Of a stretch of 64,000 nucleotides of DNA, positions 1 to 9,192 are shown piece after piece (the first letter of the stretch is position 1; the number at the start of each line of letters is the position of its first letter). Made by a program: the position numbers and the translations under genes. The notes beneath the pieces are model-generated. The model saw nothing but the letters and a program-made list of their open reading frames with translations. It did not search any database and had not been told where the DNA came from. Source of the stretch: Anabaena azotica FACHB-119. Its GTDB lineage: Bacteria; Cyanobacteriota; Cyanobacteriia; Cyanobacteriales; Nostocaceae. Location: positions 62,001-126,000 of the forward strand of contig NZ_JACJSG010000017.1 in the NCBI RefSeq assembly GCF_014697625.1, read 5' to 3'.

Positions 1-188
1 TACTTGTCATCGGGTTGATTGGCTGGTTAGCAACCTATGTCTTACGTGCGGTGGGAAATAATTTGACCTACCACCAACAACGAGAAGACTATGAGCAAGC
101 TTTCTTCCAAAAACGCCTGGAAGAACTTTCCCCTGAAGAATTAGCGAAAATTCAAGCGGAAATTGAGCAAGAGCAGCAAAGTCATTAG
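1..188 (+). CDS. DUF3007-type small membrane protein, C-terminal part (partial)
   Basis: An open frame entering from the left edge (first full codon at position 3) runs 61 residues to TAG at 186-188. It begins with a hydrophobic segment (LVIGLIGWLATYVLRAVG) followed by a charged helix rich in Glu and Gln (QAFFQKRLEELSPEELAKIQAEIEQEQ). This looks like the C-terminus of the cyanobacterial DUF3007 family, which is often found near ndhL and trpA; the downstream trpA supports this. The start lies outside the window. The function of the family is unknown to me. Confidence 0.6.
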   Translation, partial: LVIGLIGWLATYVLRAVGNNLTYHQQREDYEQAFFQKRLEELSPEELAKIQAEIEQEQQSH

Positions 189-405
189 TCATTAGTCCAT
201 AGTCAACAGTCAACAGTCCATAGTCAACAGTCATTAGTTTTTCTCCTCTGCTCCCCTGCTCCTCTGCTCCTCATCTCCCCCCACTCCCTCATCTCCCCCC
301 ACTCCCCCATCTCCCCCCACTCCCTCATCTCCCCACTCTATCGTCTGCGGTGGTCGGTTGTTTGATACTATTGACTACTGACCACTGACCACTGACTACT
401 AACAA
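189..405. repeat. STRR heptamer repeats plus polypyrimidine tract
   Basis: The spacer before trpA consists of heptameric repeats of the AGTCAAC / AGTCATT / AGTCCAT type (about 189-237), then a pyrimidine-rich tract of CTCCCC(T/A)CTCC-like units (about 241-340), then further TGACCAC/TGACTAC heptamers up to the trpA start. Such STRR arrays are typical of Anabaena and Nostoc spacers. No promoter was identified inside it. Confidence 0.8.
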
Positions 406-1206
406 ATGACTGCTATTGCCGATCGCTTCCAAACCCTGAGACGGAATCAAGAATGCGCTTTAATTCCGTTTATTACTGCCGGTGATCCTGATTTAGAAAC
501 TACAGCCGCAGCTTTAAAAATATTAGATAGCAACGGTGCAGACTTTATTGAGTTGGGCGTTCCCTACTCCGATCCTTTGGCAGATGGGCCAGTAATTCAA
601 GCCGCCGCTACCCGTGCTTTACAAAATGGCACAAATCTGGAAAATGTCTTGTCAATGTTACAAGCCACTACTCCCAGTTTGCAAGCGCCAATTATTTTAT
701 TTACCTATTACAACCCGATTTTGCACCGGGGAATTGACGAGTTTCTCGAACAAATCGCCTCTGCTGGTGTCGCTGGCTTGGTAGTGCCTGATTTGCCCCT
801 AGAAGAAGCCGCAGGACTACTTAAAAGTGCCAGCGACAAGGGGATTGATTTAACTCTGTTGATAGCCCCTACAAGTTCATCCGAGAGAATAGAAGCGATC
901 GCTCGTTCATCACAAGGGTTTATCTATTTGGTCAGTGTCACAGGCGTTACAGGGATGCGGAGTCAAATGGAAAGCCGTGTATCTGATATATTAGGGCAAA
1001 TTCGCGCTCTTACGGATAAGCCTATCGGTGTAGGTTTTGGTATCTCCAACCCAGAACAAGCAACCCAGGTGAAGCAATGGGGGGCGGATGCAGCTATTGT
1101 GGGGAGCGCCTTTGTCAAACGGTTAGCTGAAGGAACACCAGAACAAGGACTCAGTGCGATCGCCGAGTTTTGTCAAAGTCTGAAAGCAGCCATCAAAACA
1201 TCTTGA
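406..1206 (+). CDS. trpA: Tryptophan synthase alpha subunit
   Basis: Cleaves indole-3-glycerol phosphate to indole and glyceraldehyde 3-phosphate; indole is channelled to TrpB. The 266-residue length is normal for the family. The catalytic region FIELGVPYSDPLADGP carries the general acid/base Glu49 and Asp60 at the same positions as in the enterobacterial enzyme. The phosphate-binding part of the TIM barrel is visible as GVGFGIS and GSAFVKRL near residues 205-243, and loop 6 as SVTGVTGMRS. The start ATG directly follows a heptamer repeat, so its upstream region is repeat-derived. Cytoplasmic; it follows a DUF3007-type gene. Identification is firm. Confidence 0.97.
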   Translation: MTAIADRFQTLRRNQECALIPFITAGDPDLETTAAALKILDSNGADFIELGVPYSDPLADGPVIQAAATRALQNGTNLENVLSMLQATTPSLQAPIILFTYYNPILHRGIDEFLEQIASAGVAGLVVPDLPLEEAAGLLKSASDKGIDLTLLIAPTSSSERIEAIARSSQGFIYLVSVTGVTGMRSQMESRVSDILGQIRALTDKPIGVGFGISNPEQATQVKQWGADAAIVGSAFVKRLAEGTPEQGLSAIAEFCQSLKAAIKTS

Positions 1207-1447
1207 TGATTCAGACAAAGTAGATTAAAAAGTATAACAGTATAGTTTTTTTATTCCTGTCGTGGTGGACAATTTCAAATTTATGGTCTTGAATATTAAC
1301 ATCGGATACTAGGCAGTAAAAAACTAGCTGATACAACAGCTTATATTTTGGGTATTATGTGTATTAATTAGGCTAGAAAAACTATGAGTGTGAGAGTAAG
1401 TCAGTCAAAAGTTATGAAAGTTACATCGCAGATGAGAGGTGAAGGCG
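1207..1447. other. Spacer between trpA and the coiled-coil membrane protein gene
   Basis: About 240 AT-rich bases with no convincing ORF, RNA gene or terminator hairpin. It should hold the promoter of the following gene, but I could not identify clear -35/-10 boxes. Confidence 0.4.
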
Positions 1448-2098
1448 ATGAGTGAAAGTATGGCATTTATCGGCGGTGTAGCCGTAGCTGGACTGGCGGC
1501 TCTCTTAATGCTCAAGGGAACTAATACAACCCTACAGCCTAACTTTGGTGTTGCTTCACAAATGCCAGCAACTGTAGTAGCGCCCCAAGTGATGCCGCCA
1601 CAGTATCAACCACCTTATGGGCAGCCAGCATATAATAATCCGCAACCAACAGCGCCTAATCCTGTGCAGAGCGTGGAATTGGAACGTTTGAAAATGGATC
1701 TTGAGCGCTTAAAGAATGATAACGAGCAACTCAGAGCGCAAAATCAACAACTCCAGTTCCAATTCCAAAACTGGAACAACGCCCAACAGATGCAGTTAGC
1801 CCAACAAAATACTCAAAGAGTAGCAGCTGCTGCGTTACCCGCTCAAGGCAATTGGTGGTCTTCCCCCATTGTTTGGGCTGTTGGCGGTGCGACTTTAACT
1901 GTTGGCGGTGGTATCGTGGTTGCTGGCGTGTTATCGTTATTCGCCGAACGTCCACGTTCTGCCCGTACTGTCCAAGTTATTCATCCCTATCCCAGCAATA
2001 CACAACCTTTGGTTCCTGTACGTCGGGCTGAGTTTCTACCCCCCGGTGGTATGGAAACTAGACGAGTGGAAGCTCACGAATACGATGAAATGAGATAA
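1448..2098 (+). CDS. Hypothetical membrane protein with central coiled coil
   Basis: I do not recognise a named family. The open frame can start at GTG 1439, but ATG 1448 is preferred because GAGAGGTGAAGG lies just upstream as a ribosome binding site; this gives 216 residues (MSESMAFIGG...). The N-terminus has one membrane segment (AFIGGVAVAGLAALLMLKG), then a Pro/Gln/Asn-rich linker, a coiled coil (ELERLKMDLERLKNDNEQL and following Gln-rich helix), and a second membrane segment (IVWAVGGATLTVGGGIVVAGVLSLFA) before a basic, polar tail. The layout suggests two membrane helices joined by a coiled-coil loop. A hairpin terminator follows the stop codon. Function unknown. Confidence 0.75.
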   Translation: MSESMAFIGGVAVAGLAALLMLKGTNTTLQPNFGVASQMPATVVAPQVMPPQYQPPYGQPAYNNPQPTAPNPVQSVELERLKMDLERLKNDNEQLRAQNQQLQFQFQNWNNAQQMQLAQQNTQRVAAAALPAQGNWWSSPIVWAVGGATLTVGGGIVVAGVLSLFAERPRSARTVQVIHPYPSNTQPLVPVRRAEFLPPGGMETRRVEAHEYDEMR

Positions 2099-2138
2099 GC
2101 AAGCGAAATAGTTGGTGAGAAACCGCTTGTACGTTAGT

Positions 2139-2166
2139 TAAGCCTGTCTATGCAGGCTTAATTATT
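2139..2166 (+). terminator. Hairpin terminator after the coiled-coil membrane protein gene
   Basis: AGCCTG (2141-2146) pairs with CAGGCT (2153-2158), followed by TAATTATTTAT. The U-run is imperfect, so it is a moderate intrinsic terminator candidate. Confidence 0.6.
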
Positions 2167-2309
2167 TATATGTGGGGTACAGTTACTAGATACCCCAGAT
2201 TCAAGACAATTTCTACAAAATGCTGTCCGAGAATCAATAGCTGCATAAGTAAGCGGTCGAAAATAAATCAAACTATGTTAAGTAATGTAAAGTTATCAAA
2301 ATTGATTTC

Positions 2310-2355
2310 GTAGTAAGGACTTTAGTCCGGGGAAAAGGACTAAAGTCCTTACTAC
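2310..2355. repeat. Dispersed palindromic repeat, copy 1 (perfect 19-bp stem)
   Basis: GTAGTAAGGACTTTAGTCC (2310-2328) and its exact complement (2337-2355) surround the 8-base loop GGGGAAAA. Related copies lie at 21161-21199 (partial), 42497-42553 and 63486-63539. Transcribed, it would fold into a very stable hairpin. Within the spacer 2167-2573 no gene is seen. Confidence 0.85.
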
Positions 2356-2573
2356 AAACCTTGATTTATTTCTATCGTCACCTGAAGAAATCACCCTTCA
2401 CATCGTCGTAGAAATTCCAGCATTGATGGACGATGGGGTTGTTGCTTGTGCGATCGCGCCATTATTCAAGAACATATATATACTTTGCACCTTGAGGAAT
2501 ATCTCCTTGGCTATACTTAGCTATGCCTGTTTTTTGAACTAGGAAAAAATAGGCGAACTGGGGATTAAATAGT

Positions 2574-4799
2574 ATGGAACATAATTCAATAAGTGCCAGC
2601 CTGTCTACACAAAGTCTTACCTTTAGACCAAACTCTAATCCTGCCTCTTTTACAGTCACGGTCAACAATGACAGTAGCCAATTTGCTAGTTTTCAAGTTG
2701 ATATTACAGCCGCAGGAGAGCAACGGAATACAGAATATCGTTGGTATAAACTTGAACCAGAGTTAGCGGCAACTAAACCGCCGGGAAGTAGCACTGAGTT
2801 TCAAGTATTTATATTGAATACACCAATTCCCGGTTTTGTCGGCGCTGTTGATTTAAAGGTGAGAATTTTTTCGCCACAGCTAGGACAAGAACGTAGACTC
2901 ATGCTGCGGTTGATCATCGAACGAGACAATCAACCTACAGTTTTGAGTGTAGAATTACCTGTACGCGCATTCCAAGTTTATCCTCGCAATACCTTAGATA
3001 TACCAGTGCGGGTGCGGAATTTAAGTCAACAAACGACTAATGCTACATTGCGTTTTGTCGGGGTTGATTCATCTTGGTTGAATGGTATAGAAAGACAATT
3101 TCCTTTAGAGCCTGGTGGCTATGCAGAGGCAATTTTTCAATGCCAACCTCCCTCTGTTGTGCAATCACCTAGCCAAAATTATCCCTTCACTATCGAAGCT
3201 ACAAGTAACAATGGGTATCCCGCAAGTGCCACCGGGAATATAGAAGTTTTACCTGTAGGATTTGTGGAGTTTCATGTAACCCAAAATTGCCAAAAAATTC
3301 CTAGTCAAGCTGCATGGTGGCCTAAGTTAAAATCTGATACAGCAGCCTTTGAATTAGTCTTCAAAAATGCTAGTAACCTCTACCAAGAGGTGAATGTGAA
3401 TGTCCAGGGTAGAGATTGGCGAAAATGTACTTATAACACTATTCCCGAAACAGCCAATTTGCATTTAGGGGAAACTAGTCAAGTTATTCTCAATGTGAAA
3501 ACAAATCGTCCTTGGCTGGGGATAGGTAAGACTTTGCTACTAGAAGCTAAACCTGACTTACTTGACCAACGTTTGGGGACTACAGACCCAGCAACGCAGA
3601 CTCTAGAATTAGAGAGTCTACCTATGATTCCCCTGTGGTTACAACTGGCGATTTTAGCACTTATTGCCTTGTTGTTAGCTTTGCTATTGATGCGATCGCC
3701 AGTTATGCACACTCGCACGGTCAACTCTGTCGCTTTTAGTGGCAATGCTTTGTTGGCTCTGAGTGGCTCAGATGATTGTACATTAAGACTGTGGAAAATT
3801 AACAATGGTGAAAGTTTACAGCCAGCAGATATTAAGTATAATCAAAGCCCTGTAGCTTGCGATCGCCGACAAGAACCCCAAGGACTGTTAGCAATTACCG
3901 ATGATGCGGTGCAAGTTTCCCGGTTTATGCCGGTGGAAAATAATCGTGTAGCGATCGGGCTAGATAGTGGTGTAATTGAACTTAGGAATGTCCCGACCGG
4001 AGAAACAACTGAACAACTGCAAGACCAACAAGACCCCAAAGCTAGAGGTGATAGAGTCTTTGATTTAGCATTTACAAAAAATTCCCTATATTTATTTAGC
4101 GGTTACGGCAGTGGTAAATTAAGGTTATGGTCAAGAACATCTGTTAATAATAAATTTCAGGCGCAACCAGCAGTTATCAACCTGCAAACTCAACTTAATT
4201 TATCAGGCTTTCAAATCCGCGCTTTAACCCTCAGTCCCGACGATCAAACTCTCGTCATCGCAGGTAACTTTAAGCGCTTTTTATTATGGTCATGGAACAC
4301 CACTCAGGTTGATAATAAACAGCAGAATCTAGCGGTGCAAACCTTAGCAAAGATAGATCCCAGAACCGGGAATACAGATTATGTTTGGGGAGTAGATTTT
4401 GCCCCCAACTCAGCAGGGAAAATTTTAGCAACTTCCGATTCTGCGGGCTACATTACTATTTGGAATTTATCTCAATGCCAAACCCTCAAAAATGCCAGCC
4501 CTGAGAATACAATTCCCGAAGTTGATTGTCCGCCTATAGATAGTTGGCAAGTTATGTCGAAAACGCCAGTCAGGACTCTAAAATTTAGTGACGATGGTAA
4601 TTTACTCGTCAGTGGTGGAGATGATGGACGAGTGATTGCTTGGTATTTAACATCAGAATACAAGCTCGACAGGACAAAAGCAGCAACAGGTCAAACAATT
4701 TACCAAAGTCCCAAGGGAATCAGGAGTGTTGACTTGAAAAACAACATGATTCTCAGTGGTGATGAAGATCATCAAGTCAAACTACATCGCATCAAGTAA
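2574..4799 (+). CDS. Membrane-anchored protein: Ig-like domains, one TM helix, WD40 repeats
   Basis: 741 residues. Residues 1-350 are beta-rich Ig/NEW1-like domains (e.g. FTVTVNNDSSQFASFQVDI). A single strong membrane helix follows at about 352-374 (PLWLQLAILALIALLLALLLM). Residues about 377-741 form WD40 repeats, seen from ALSGSDDCTLRLWKI, KLRLWSR, YITIWNLS, VSGGDDGRVIAWYL and ILSGDEDHQVKLHRIK, probably enough blades for one propeller. No cleavable signal peptide is visible, so which half faces the cytoplasm is uncertain. The next gene has the same Ig-region/TM plan and starts 13 bases after this stop, which suggests an operon and a joint complex. Exact function unknown; a scaffold role is inference. 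Confidence 0.85.
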   Translation: MEHNSISASLSTQSLTFRPNSNPASFTVTVNNDSSQFASFQVDITAAGEQRNTEYRWYKLEPELAATKPPGSSTEFQVFILNTPIPGFVGAVDLKVRIFSPQLGQERRLMLRLIIERDNQPTVLSVELPVRAFQVYPRNTLDIPVRVRNLSQQTTNATLRFVGVDSSWLNGIERQFPLEPGGYAEAIFQCQPPSVVQSPSQNYPFTIEATSNNGYPASATGNIEVLPVGFVEFHVTQNCQKIPSQAAWWPKLKSDTAAFELVFKNASNLYQEVNVNVQGRDWRKCTYNTIPETANLHLGETSQVILNVKTNRPWLGIGKTLLLEAKPDLLDQRLGTTDPATQTLELESLPMIPLWLQLAILALIALLLALLLMRSPVMHTRTVNSVAFSGNALLALSGSDDCTLRLWKINNGESLQPADIKYNQSPVACDRRQEPQGLLAITDDAVQVSRFMPVENNRVAIGLDSGVIELRNVPTGETTEQLQDQQDPKARGDRVFDLAFTKNSLYLFSGYGSGKLRLWSRTSVNNKFQAQPAVINLQTQLNLSGFQIRALTLSPDDQTLVIAGNFKRFLLWSWNTTQVDNKQQNLAVQTLAKIDPRTGNTDYVWGVDFAPNSAGKILATSDSAGYITIWNLSQCQTLKNASPENTIPEVDCPPIDSWQVMSKTPVRTLKFSDDGNLLVSGGDDGRVIAWYLTSEYKLDRTKAATGQTIYQSPKGIRSVDLKNNMILSGDEDHQVKLHRIK

Positions 4800-4812
4800 G
4801 GAATTTGCGGGT

Positions 4813-7092
4813 ATGCAGGTCAGTCCATTACAAATTATTGTTAAGCCTTCTGAACTCCAATTTGCCAGATCAGGAGAGACTATTGAACTGTATGTTATCA
4901 TCTTTAATCGCGGCAATCAAAGTGCGGTTATTAATGTAACTTTTATTTATGGTGACGAATTTAAAAATCTCACAGGTTGGGCTATTTCTCCTCTAGCAAG
5001 TTTGGCAATAGACCCGCAACAAGCTAGTGATGAAATTAAATTTGATTTGCCAATTCCTGTTGATGCTTTACCTGGAACCTATGACTATACTTTAGTTGTA
5101 GATGCTCCTGTACATTATCCTGAAGATACTCCGATTAACGTTCCCCTGCAACTAAAAGTTCTGCTGCAAGAACAGACAGTTGTGCGGGTAAATGACCCGA
5201 CTTTTTCCATTAAACCTAGCAGTAATGCCAATAGACCTCTACTATTCAATGCGAATGAATCTTCTTTACCTGTGCAAGTAATAGTAGAAAATCGTTCTAA
5301 CCGCGTAGACCGTTTTCGCTTAACTTGCCCAGATTTGGACGAAGAATGGTTTACTATCACTTATCCTACAACTGGGGCTGAGGGGTTGGGATTATCGGAA
5401 GTAGCTGCACTCGGACTTAACCCTAATTCGCAAGGGCAAATATTGCTCACATTTCACCCACCAGGTGATACTTTGGCGGGAATTTATTCACCCACTGTTC
5501 GCTTATATTCAGAAAATTCTCCTGAGTTGGTGCTGTTAGATTTGGTTTACATCCAAATACCGACAATTTACCGTTTAGATGCTAATGTACAGACCTTATT
5601 GGCACAAGTAAGTCGTAGCCCTGCCAAGTATGAATTATCATTAATTAACCAGGGAAATGTAGTCCGCCAATTGACTTTTAGCTTAACAAGTCGGGATGAG
5701 GAACAATTATATACTTATCAATTTCAGCCTAGTGAAATTAGGTTGTTACCTGCTAAAAGTTCTGTAACTAATTTGCAAGTGAAACCTCAACCTGGATGGC
5801 GCAGACCTTGGTTGGGTGGCGGGTTAATAATTAACTTCCAAGTCAACCTCCTAGACCAAGAAAATTTCCCTCTACCTAATACATTACCTCAACTGAGTTT
5901 TGTTTGGAAACCCCGCCCTCTGTGGCAATTTTTACTATTAGTTTTGGTTTGTTTGGGTTTATTGGGGGGAATAGGATTCATCGTTTGGCGACTGTTACAC
6001 CCAGACCCAGCAAGAATAGAAAGTTTTGCAGCTAATAGCCCGCAAATTGTGGAAGGTGAAGAGGTAACTTTAGGGTGGAGAATTGATAATTATCAACAGT
6101 TAAAAAGATTAGAGTTGACTATTAAAGGTCAGCAACCAATTCAACCAAAAATATATGACTTTAGTAATGGGATTCCCCAAGAATTAGTTAATAACAATGT
6201 AAATACAGCATCTCCATGTACAACAATACCACAAAGAAGAGAACTAATTTGTAATAATATTAAAACAGGCATAAGAGCCACAGGAAAATATAACTTTGAA
6301 TTAAAGGGTTTTTATCGTCAAGGTAGACCTTTTTCTTCCCAAATTGCTCAAACTTCCGCTCAACCAGTGCAAGTGGAAATTAGCGAGAAACCAATAGCTC
6401 AAGTTGTAGAGTTTAAAACAGATAAATCACAGTATAGAAAAGGTGATAATATTAATTTAAGTTGGAAAGTTAATAACTTTTTGCTGCTGCGAGAAGTGCG
6501 GATAACAGGAAATGCAGAAGATGGGACATTACTAAGTCAACCGTATGTTTATAAATTTAATCAAGGTGCGATCGCAGACCCGCGTTTCCAGCAACAATGT
6601 AAGGAAATAGAGAATCAACAACTCAGGTGTGATAATATATCTATACCTGCATCAAAAGCGGGAAAATATACTTTTGAGATGAAAGCTTTCTCTAACAGTG
6701 TAAACAACAGAAATAGTGCGAAAAAGACAGATTCAGCTATTGAGATATTACCAAAACCATTTAGAATCGTTTCTTTCACACTCAATGGTAGTGACCAGCC
6801 CAATCAGGAGTTAAAAGAAGGAACAATAGCTACTCTCTCTTGGCAAGTAGAAGGAGAAGATATTCAAGTCAAGCTTGATCCAATTATCGGTGATGTACCG
6901 CGAGTTGGCTCACAAAAACTATCAGTTAATCAAGCCTTCCCATCGCAAATCAAACTGCAAGTTACTGATAAATCGGGTAAACAGCAACCACAAGAAAAAG
7001 CATTTGCGATCGCAGTTCTCACACCACCTCCACCTACTCCTACGCCTACCGCCCCTGTACCCCAAATCACCCCTGCTTTCCCTGGGCTTTAA
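4813..7092 (+). CDS. Membrane protein with Ig-like domains on both sides of one TM helix, Pro-rich tail
   Basis: The frame opens at 4756, inside the preceding gene, but ATG 4813 (MQVSPLQIIV) is a better start because it follows that gene's stop at 4799 and AAGGAA at 4797-4802. It gives 759 residues. Residues 1-360 are Ig-like beta domains similar in plan to the upstream protein. A TM helix lies at about 370-394 (WQFLLLVLVCLGLLGGIGFIVW). The C-terminal half has three more repeated Ig-like units that share the pattern V..F....(S/P)Q...G...LSW.V, ending in a Pro/Thr-rich tail (PPPPTPTPTAPVP). Probably co-transcribed with the WD40 protein. Function unknown; binding or scaffolding at the membrane is inferred from architecture. 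Confidence 0.85.
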   Translation: MQVSPLQIIVKPSELQFARSGETIELYVIIFNRGNQSAVINVTFIYGDEFKNLTGWAISPLASLAIDPQQASDEIKFDLPIPVDALPGTYDYTLVVDAPVHYPEDTPINVPLQLKVLLQEQTVVRVNDPTFSIKPSSNANRPLLFNANESSLPVQVIVENRSNRVDRFRLTCPDLDEEWFTITYPTTGAEGLGLSEVAALGLNPNSQGQILLTFHPPGDTLAGIYSPTVRLYSENSPELVLLDLVYIQIPTIYRLDANVQTLLAQVSRSPAKYELSLINQGNVVRQLTFSLTSRDEEQLYTYQFQPSEIRLLPAKSSVTNLQVKPQPGWRRPWLGGGLIINFQVNLLDQENFPLPNTLPQLSFVWKPRPLWQFLLLVLVCLGLLGGIGFIVWRLLHPDPARIESFAANSPQIVEGEEVTLGWRIDNYQQLKRLELTIKGQQPIQPKIYDFSNGIPQELVNNNVNTASPCTTIPQRRELICNNIKTGIRATGKYNFELKGFYRQGRPFSSQIAQTSAQPVQVEISEKPIAQVVEFKTDKSQYRKGDNINLSWKVNNFLLLREVRITGNAEDGTLLSQPYVYKFNQGAIADPRFQQQCKEIENQQLRCDNISIPASKAGKYTFEMKAFSNSVNNRNSAKKTDSAIEILPKPFRIVSFTLNGSDQPNQELKEGTIATLSWQVEGEDIQVKLDPIIGDVPRVGSQKLSVNQAFPSQIKLQVTDKSGKQQPQEKAFAIAVLTPPPPTPTPTAPVPQITPAFPGL

Positions 7093-7133
7093 CAGTTATC
7101 AGTTATCAGTTATCAGTTATCAGTTATCAGTTT
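7093..7133. repeat. STRR array (CAGTTAT heptamer)
   Basis: About five copies of CAGTTAT directly after the stop codon at 7092, filling the gap to the convergent gene whose stop is at 7133. The same heptamer recurs at 34778-34812. Confidence 0.9.
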
Positions 7134-8479
7134 TAAATTCCCAATTTCTCAACTAAACAATCAGCAATGCGCCTAGCTGCGCCTGGTTTACCCATGCGGC
7201 GGACTCCATTTTCCCTGATGATATGTAATGTGTCAGGGTTGGTGAAAAGCGATCGCACTACTTGCGCTACTTGTACAGGTTGCTCAACTAAAATTAAGGA
7301 TAAGCCTAACAGCCGACTTTGGGCTTCCGCAAAGGCTGGGGTATATTGCGGCCCCTCACCAGGAATTGCGATCGCTGGTTTACCTAAACCGATAAACTGT
7401 TCTGTAGCTGTACCCGCCATGGCGATCGCCACATCGCCCCAATGCAAACATTCGTTATATGATTGTTGGGTTAAGACTAAATGGGCGTTTCTTTGCTTAA
7501 ATATCAAAGCATCAGCATCTGGAAAAGGTAAGGGTAAATCTAGGTGAGTCTGCCAACCTTGAGATTCGACAGTTTCAGCCAGTGTAGTTAAATCTAAACT
7601 CGGTGCGATCGCTCCCACAAATACCACAGTACCAGAATTGGGTAAAAATGAATCTCGCTCTTGAAAACTCGCCATTAACGCAGAGACAGCCGTCATAATT
7701 ACCTGCCAATTATTATAAGCCTCCGGCGCACGAGAACCAGGGAGGAGGGTAATTACCAAAGGTCTATCCATCTCTTGATATCGAGCATTAGCCATGTAAA
7801 ATAATTGTGGTGAAACCTTTGGTTGCAAACCATCCATCATGGGATTACCCACATCAAAAGCGGGAATTGACCAATTTTGTAATATTTGCGTAGTCAACCC
7901 ATCTCTAGGAAACACCGCCCGACAACGACGGCGACTCATTAACCAACGTTCCCACGGGTGATAAATGGAACCGGAAAAGTTTTCCCAACGGGCTGCTTTT
8001 GATTTCCTGGGGAGTAGCCCCACTTCATCACGCACATAGTATTCTGACTTCGCCGTCCCCACAAAAGCGTAGTTAGCACCACTGATAAAGGCAAACAACA
8101 ATGGCACAATATCGCCAACCGCGAGAATGGCTTGTTTATTACCTAACTTCTGTTGCGAACTCACCCAACGCCGCATCGCTTGAATTTGACTCCAGGTAAG
8201 TTGCAATAAACCCCCGCGTACATCCCGCGCTAACTGTCGTCCATCCATATAGATAAAGCCACCAGAAGGCATAGTACGCACTGCACCAATGAGGGGAATA
8301 TTTAAGTTTTGGTAAGCGCGTCCTTCGCCTACCAGGGGTAACGCATAAATATCCGGTGGGTTTGCTAGTTGCAGCAATTCCTGCAAAATGCGGACAGCAA
8401 TTATATCTTCACCGTGACCATTACTTAGTACTAGTAATTGTAACCGAGAGGTTGGAGATAAACGGGACACATCACTCAT
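7133..8479 (-). CDS. LpxB-related glycosyltransferase-like protein (lipid-A-disaccharide synthase-related)
   Basis: 448 residues. The N-terminus QLLVLSNGHGEDIIAVRILQEL and later PLVITLLPGSRAPEAYNNW and GDVAIAMAGTATEQFIGLGKPAIAIPGEGPQYTPAFAEAQSRLLG are the hallmarks of a GT-B-fold protein of the LpxB-related family common in cyanobacteria and plastids. LpxB itself condenses UDP-diacylglucosamine with lipid X; these relatives lack proven activity, so lipid A synthesis should not be assumed. ATG start at 8477-8479. It converges on the membrane protein gene pair across a short repeat and is probably a single-gene unit. Family call firm, reaction unknown. Confidence 0.85.
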   Translation of the reverse strand: MSDVSRLSPTSRLQLLVLSNGHGEDIIAVRILQELLQLANPPDIYALPLVGEGRAYQNLNIPLIGAVRTMPSGGFIYMDGRQLARDVRGGLLQLTWSQIQAMRRWVSSQQKLGNKQAILAVGDIVPLLFAFISGANYAFVGTAKSEYYVRDEVGLLPRKSKAARWENFSGSIYHPWERWLMSRRRCRAVFPRDGLTTQILQNWSIPAFDVGNPMMDGLQPKVSPQLFYMANARYQEMDRPLVITLLPGSRAPEAYNNWQVIMTAVSALMASFQERDSFLPNSGTVVFVGAIAPSLDLTTLAETVESQGWQTHLDLPLPFPDADALIFKQRNAHLVLTQQSYNECLHWGDVAIAMAGTATEQFIGLGKPAIAIPGEGPQYTPAFAEAQSRLLGLSLILVEQPVQVAQVVRSLFTNPDTLHIIRENGVRRMGKPGAARRIADCLVEKLGI

Positions 8480-9192
8480 GAGAAATAAAATATTAATATT
8501 AACTGTCTAGTTTAGTAATTAGAGTTCGTAATGACGCTATGCGGACTTAAGTTGTTTATTTATATAAGAATTACACAAGTAGGGCAAGGAATCTTTATTC
8601 TTATTTGCGGGAAGTAGTACCATTAATATTTTGTATTATATGTAACCGTGTATGTCTCGCCAAAGCGATCGCGGTACAATAAATCACTAGCTATAAGGTC
8701 TGACTTTTCACGTTATGTGGAAAAGCGCTCCGTCAGACCTAACCCCCCAGCCCCCTTCCCTACAAGGGAAGGGGGAGAAATCAAAGCCTCTCTCCTTGTA
8801 GGAGCGAGGTTTGGAGAGAGGTCTTCCAGATGCTAATGGTGATTCTTGAATTGTTGTGGCGAGCGATCGCCAAATGATTTTTCGTCTTCATACGTAAGTC
8901 CTATATTCCTCACTCCCATCACCACATTAGAGCCTCTTATTTTTGTGCTGCAACAGCAGGAAGCGGTTCACCAAGAATTTTGGCAAACCTATGTAAATAG
9001 AAGTTTACAGGATTTGCTACTGTTTGAATTGAGGAGCGATCGCGCCAGAGATTCCACCATGTCTGCAACCGAGGTGTTTCTGCTGGGAGTGTAAATCCTG
9101 GGAATTGTTCTCAAAGTGGTATACGTTCAAACCAAGGATAGAAGAGGTAAACTTGAAAGACGATGATTTTTCAGGGAGGTAAAGTAGCAAAA
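8480..9192. other. Spacer with MITE remnants and a decayed ORF
   Basis: About 700 bases. It holds a truncated copy of the CTGACTTTTCACG MITE (8700-8831) and a right-end fragment of the TGCGTAAGTCCT MITE (about 8892-8904, here as CATACGTAAGTCCT). An open frame at 8846-9094 has a C-terminal half that looks protein-like (LIFVLQQQEAVHQEFWQTYVNRSLQ), but its start overlaps the repeat fragment; I read it as a gene remnant at best. Confidence 0.4.
8700..8831. mobile_element. Truncated MITE of the CTGACTTTTCACG family
   Basis: Begins with CTGACTTTTCACG at 8700-8712 and contains the same GC-rich core as the complete copy at 14355-14500 (CCCCCAGCCCCCTTCCCTAC, then AAAGCCTCTCTCCTTG and AGGTTTGGAGAG). 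The right terminal repeat CGTGAAAAGTCAG is missing, so the copy is incomplete. Confidence 0.7.

Noticed and set aside
189..405. Tandem heptamers considered as a CRISPR array
   Set aside because: Units are 7 bp and contiguous, without spacers; they are STRR repeats. No CRISPR array was seen elsewhere in the window.
8648..8836. 62-residue open frame in the spacer
   Set aside because: Translated MITE/repeat sequence (PNPPAPFPTREGG); no protein features.
8846..9094. 82-residue open frame with a protein-like second half
   Set aside because: Start lies in repeat debris, no ribosome binding site, no recognisable family; at most a remnant.
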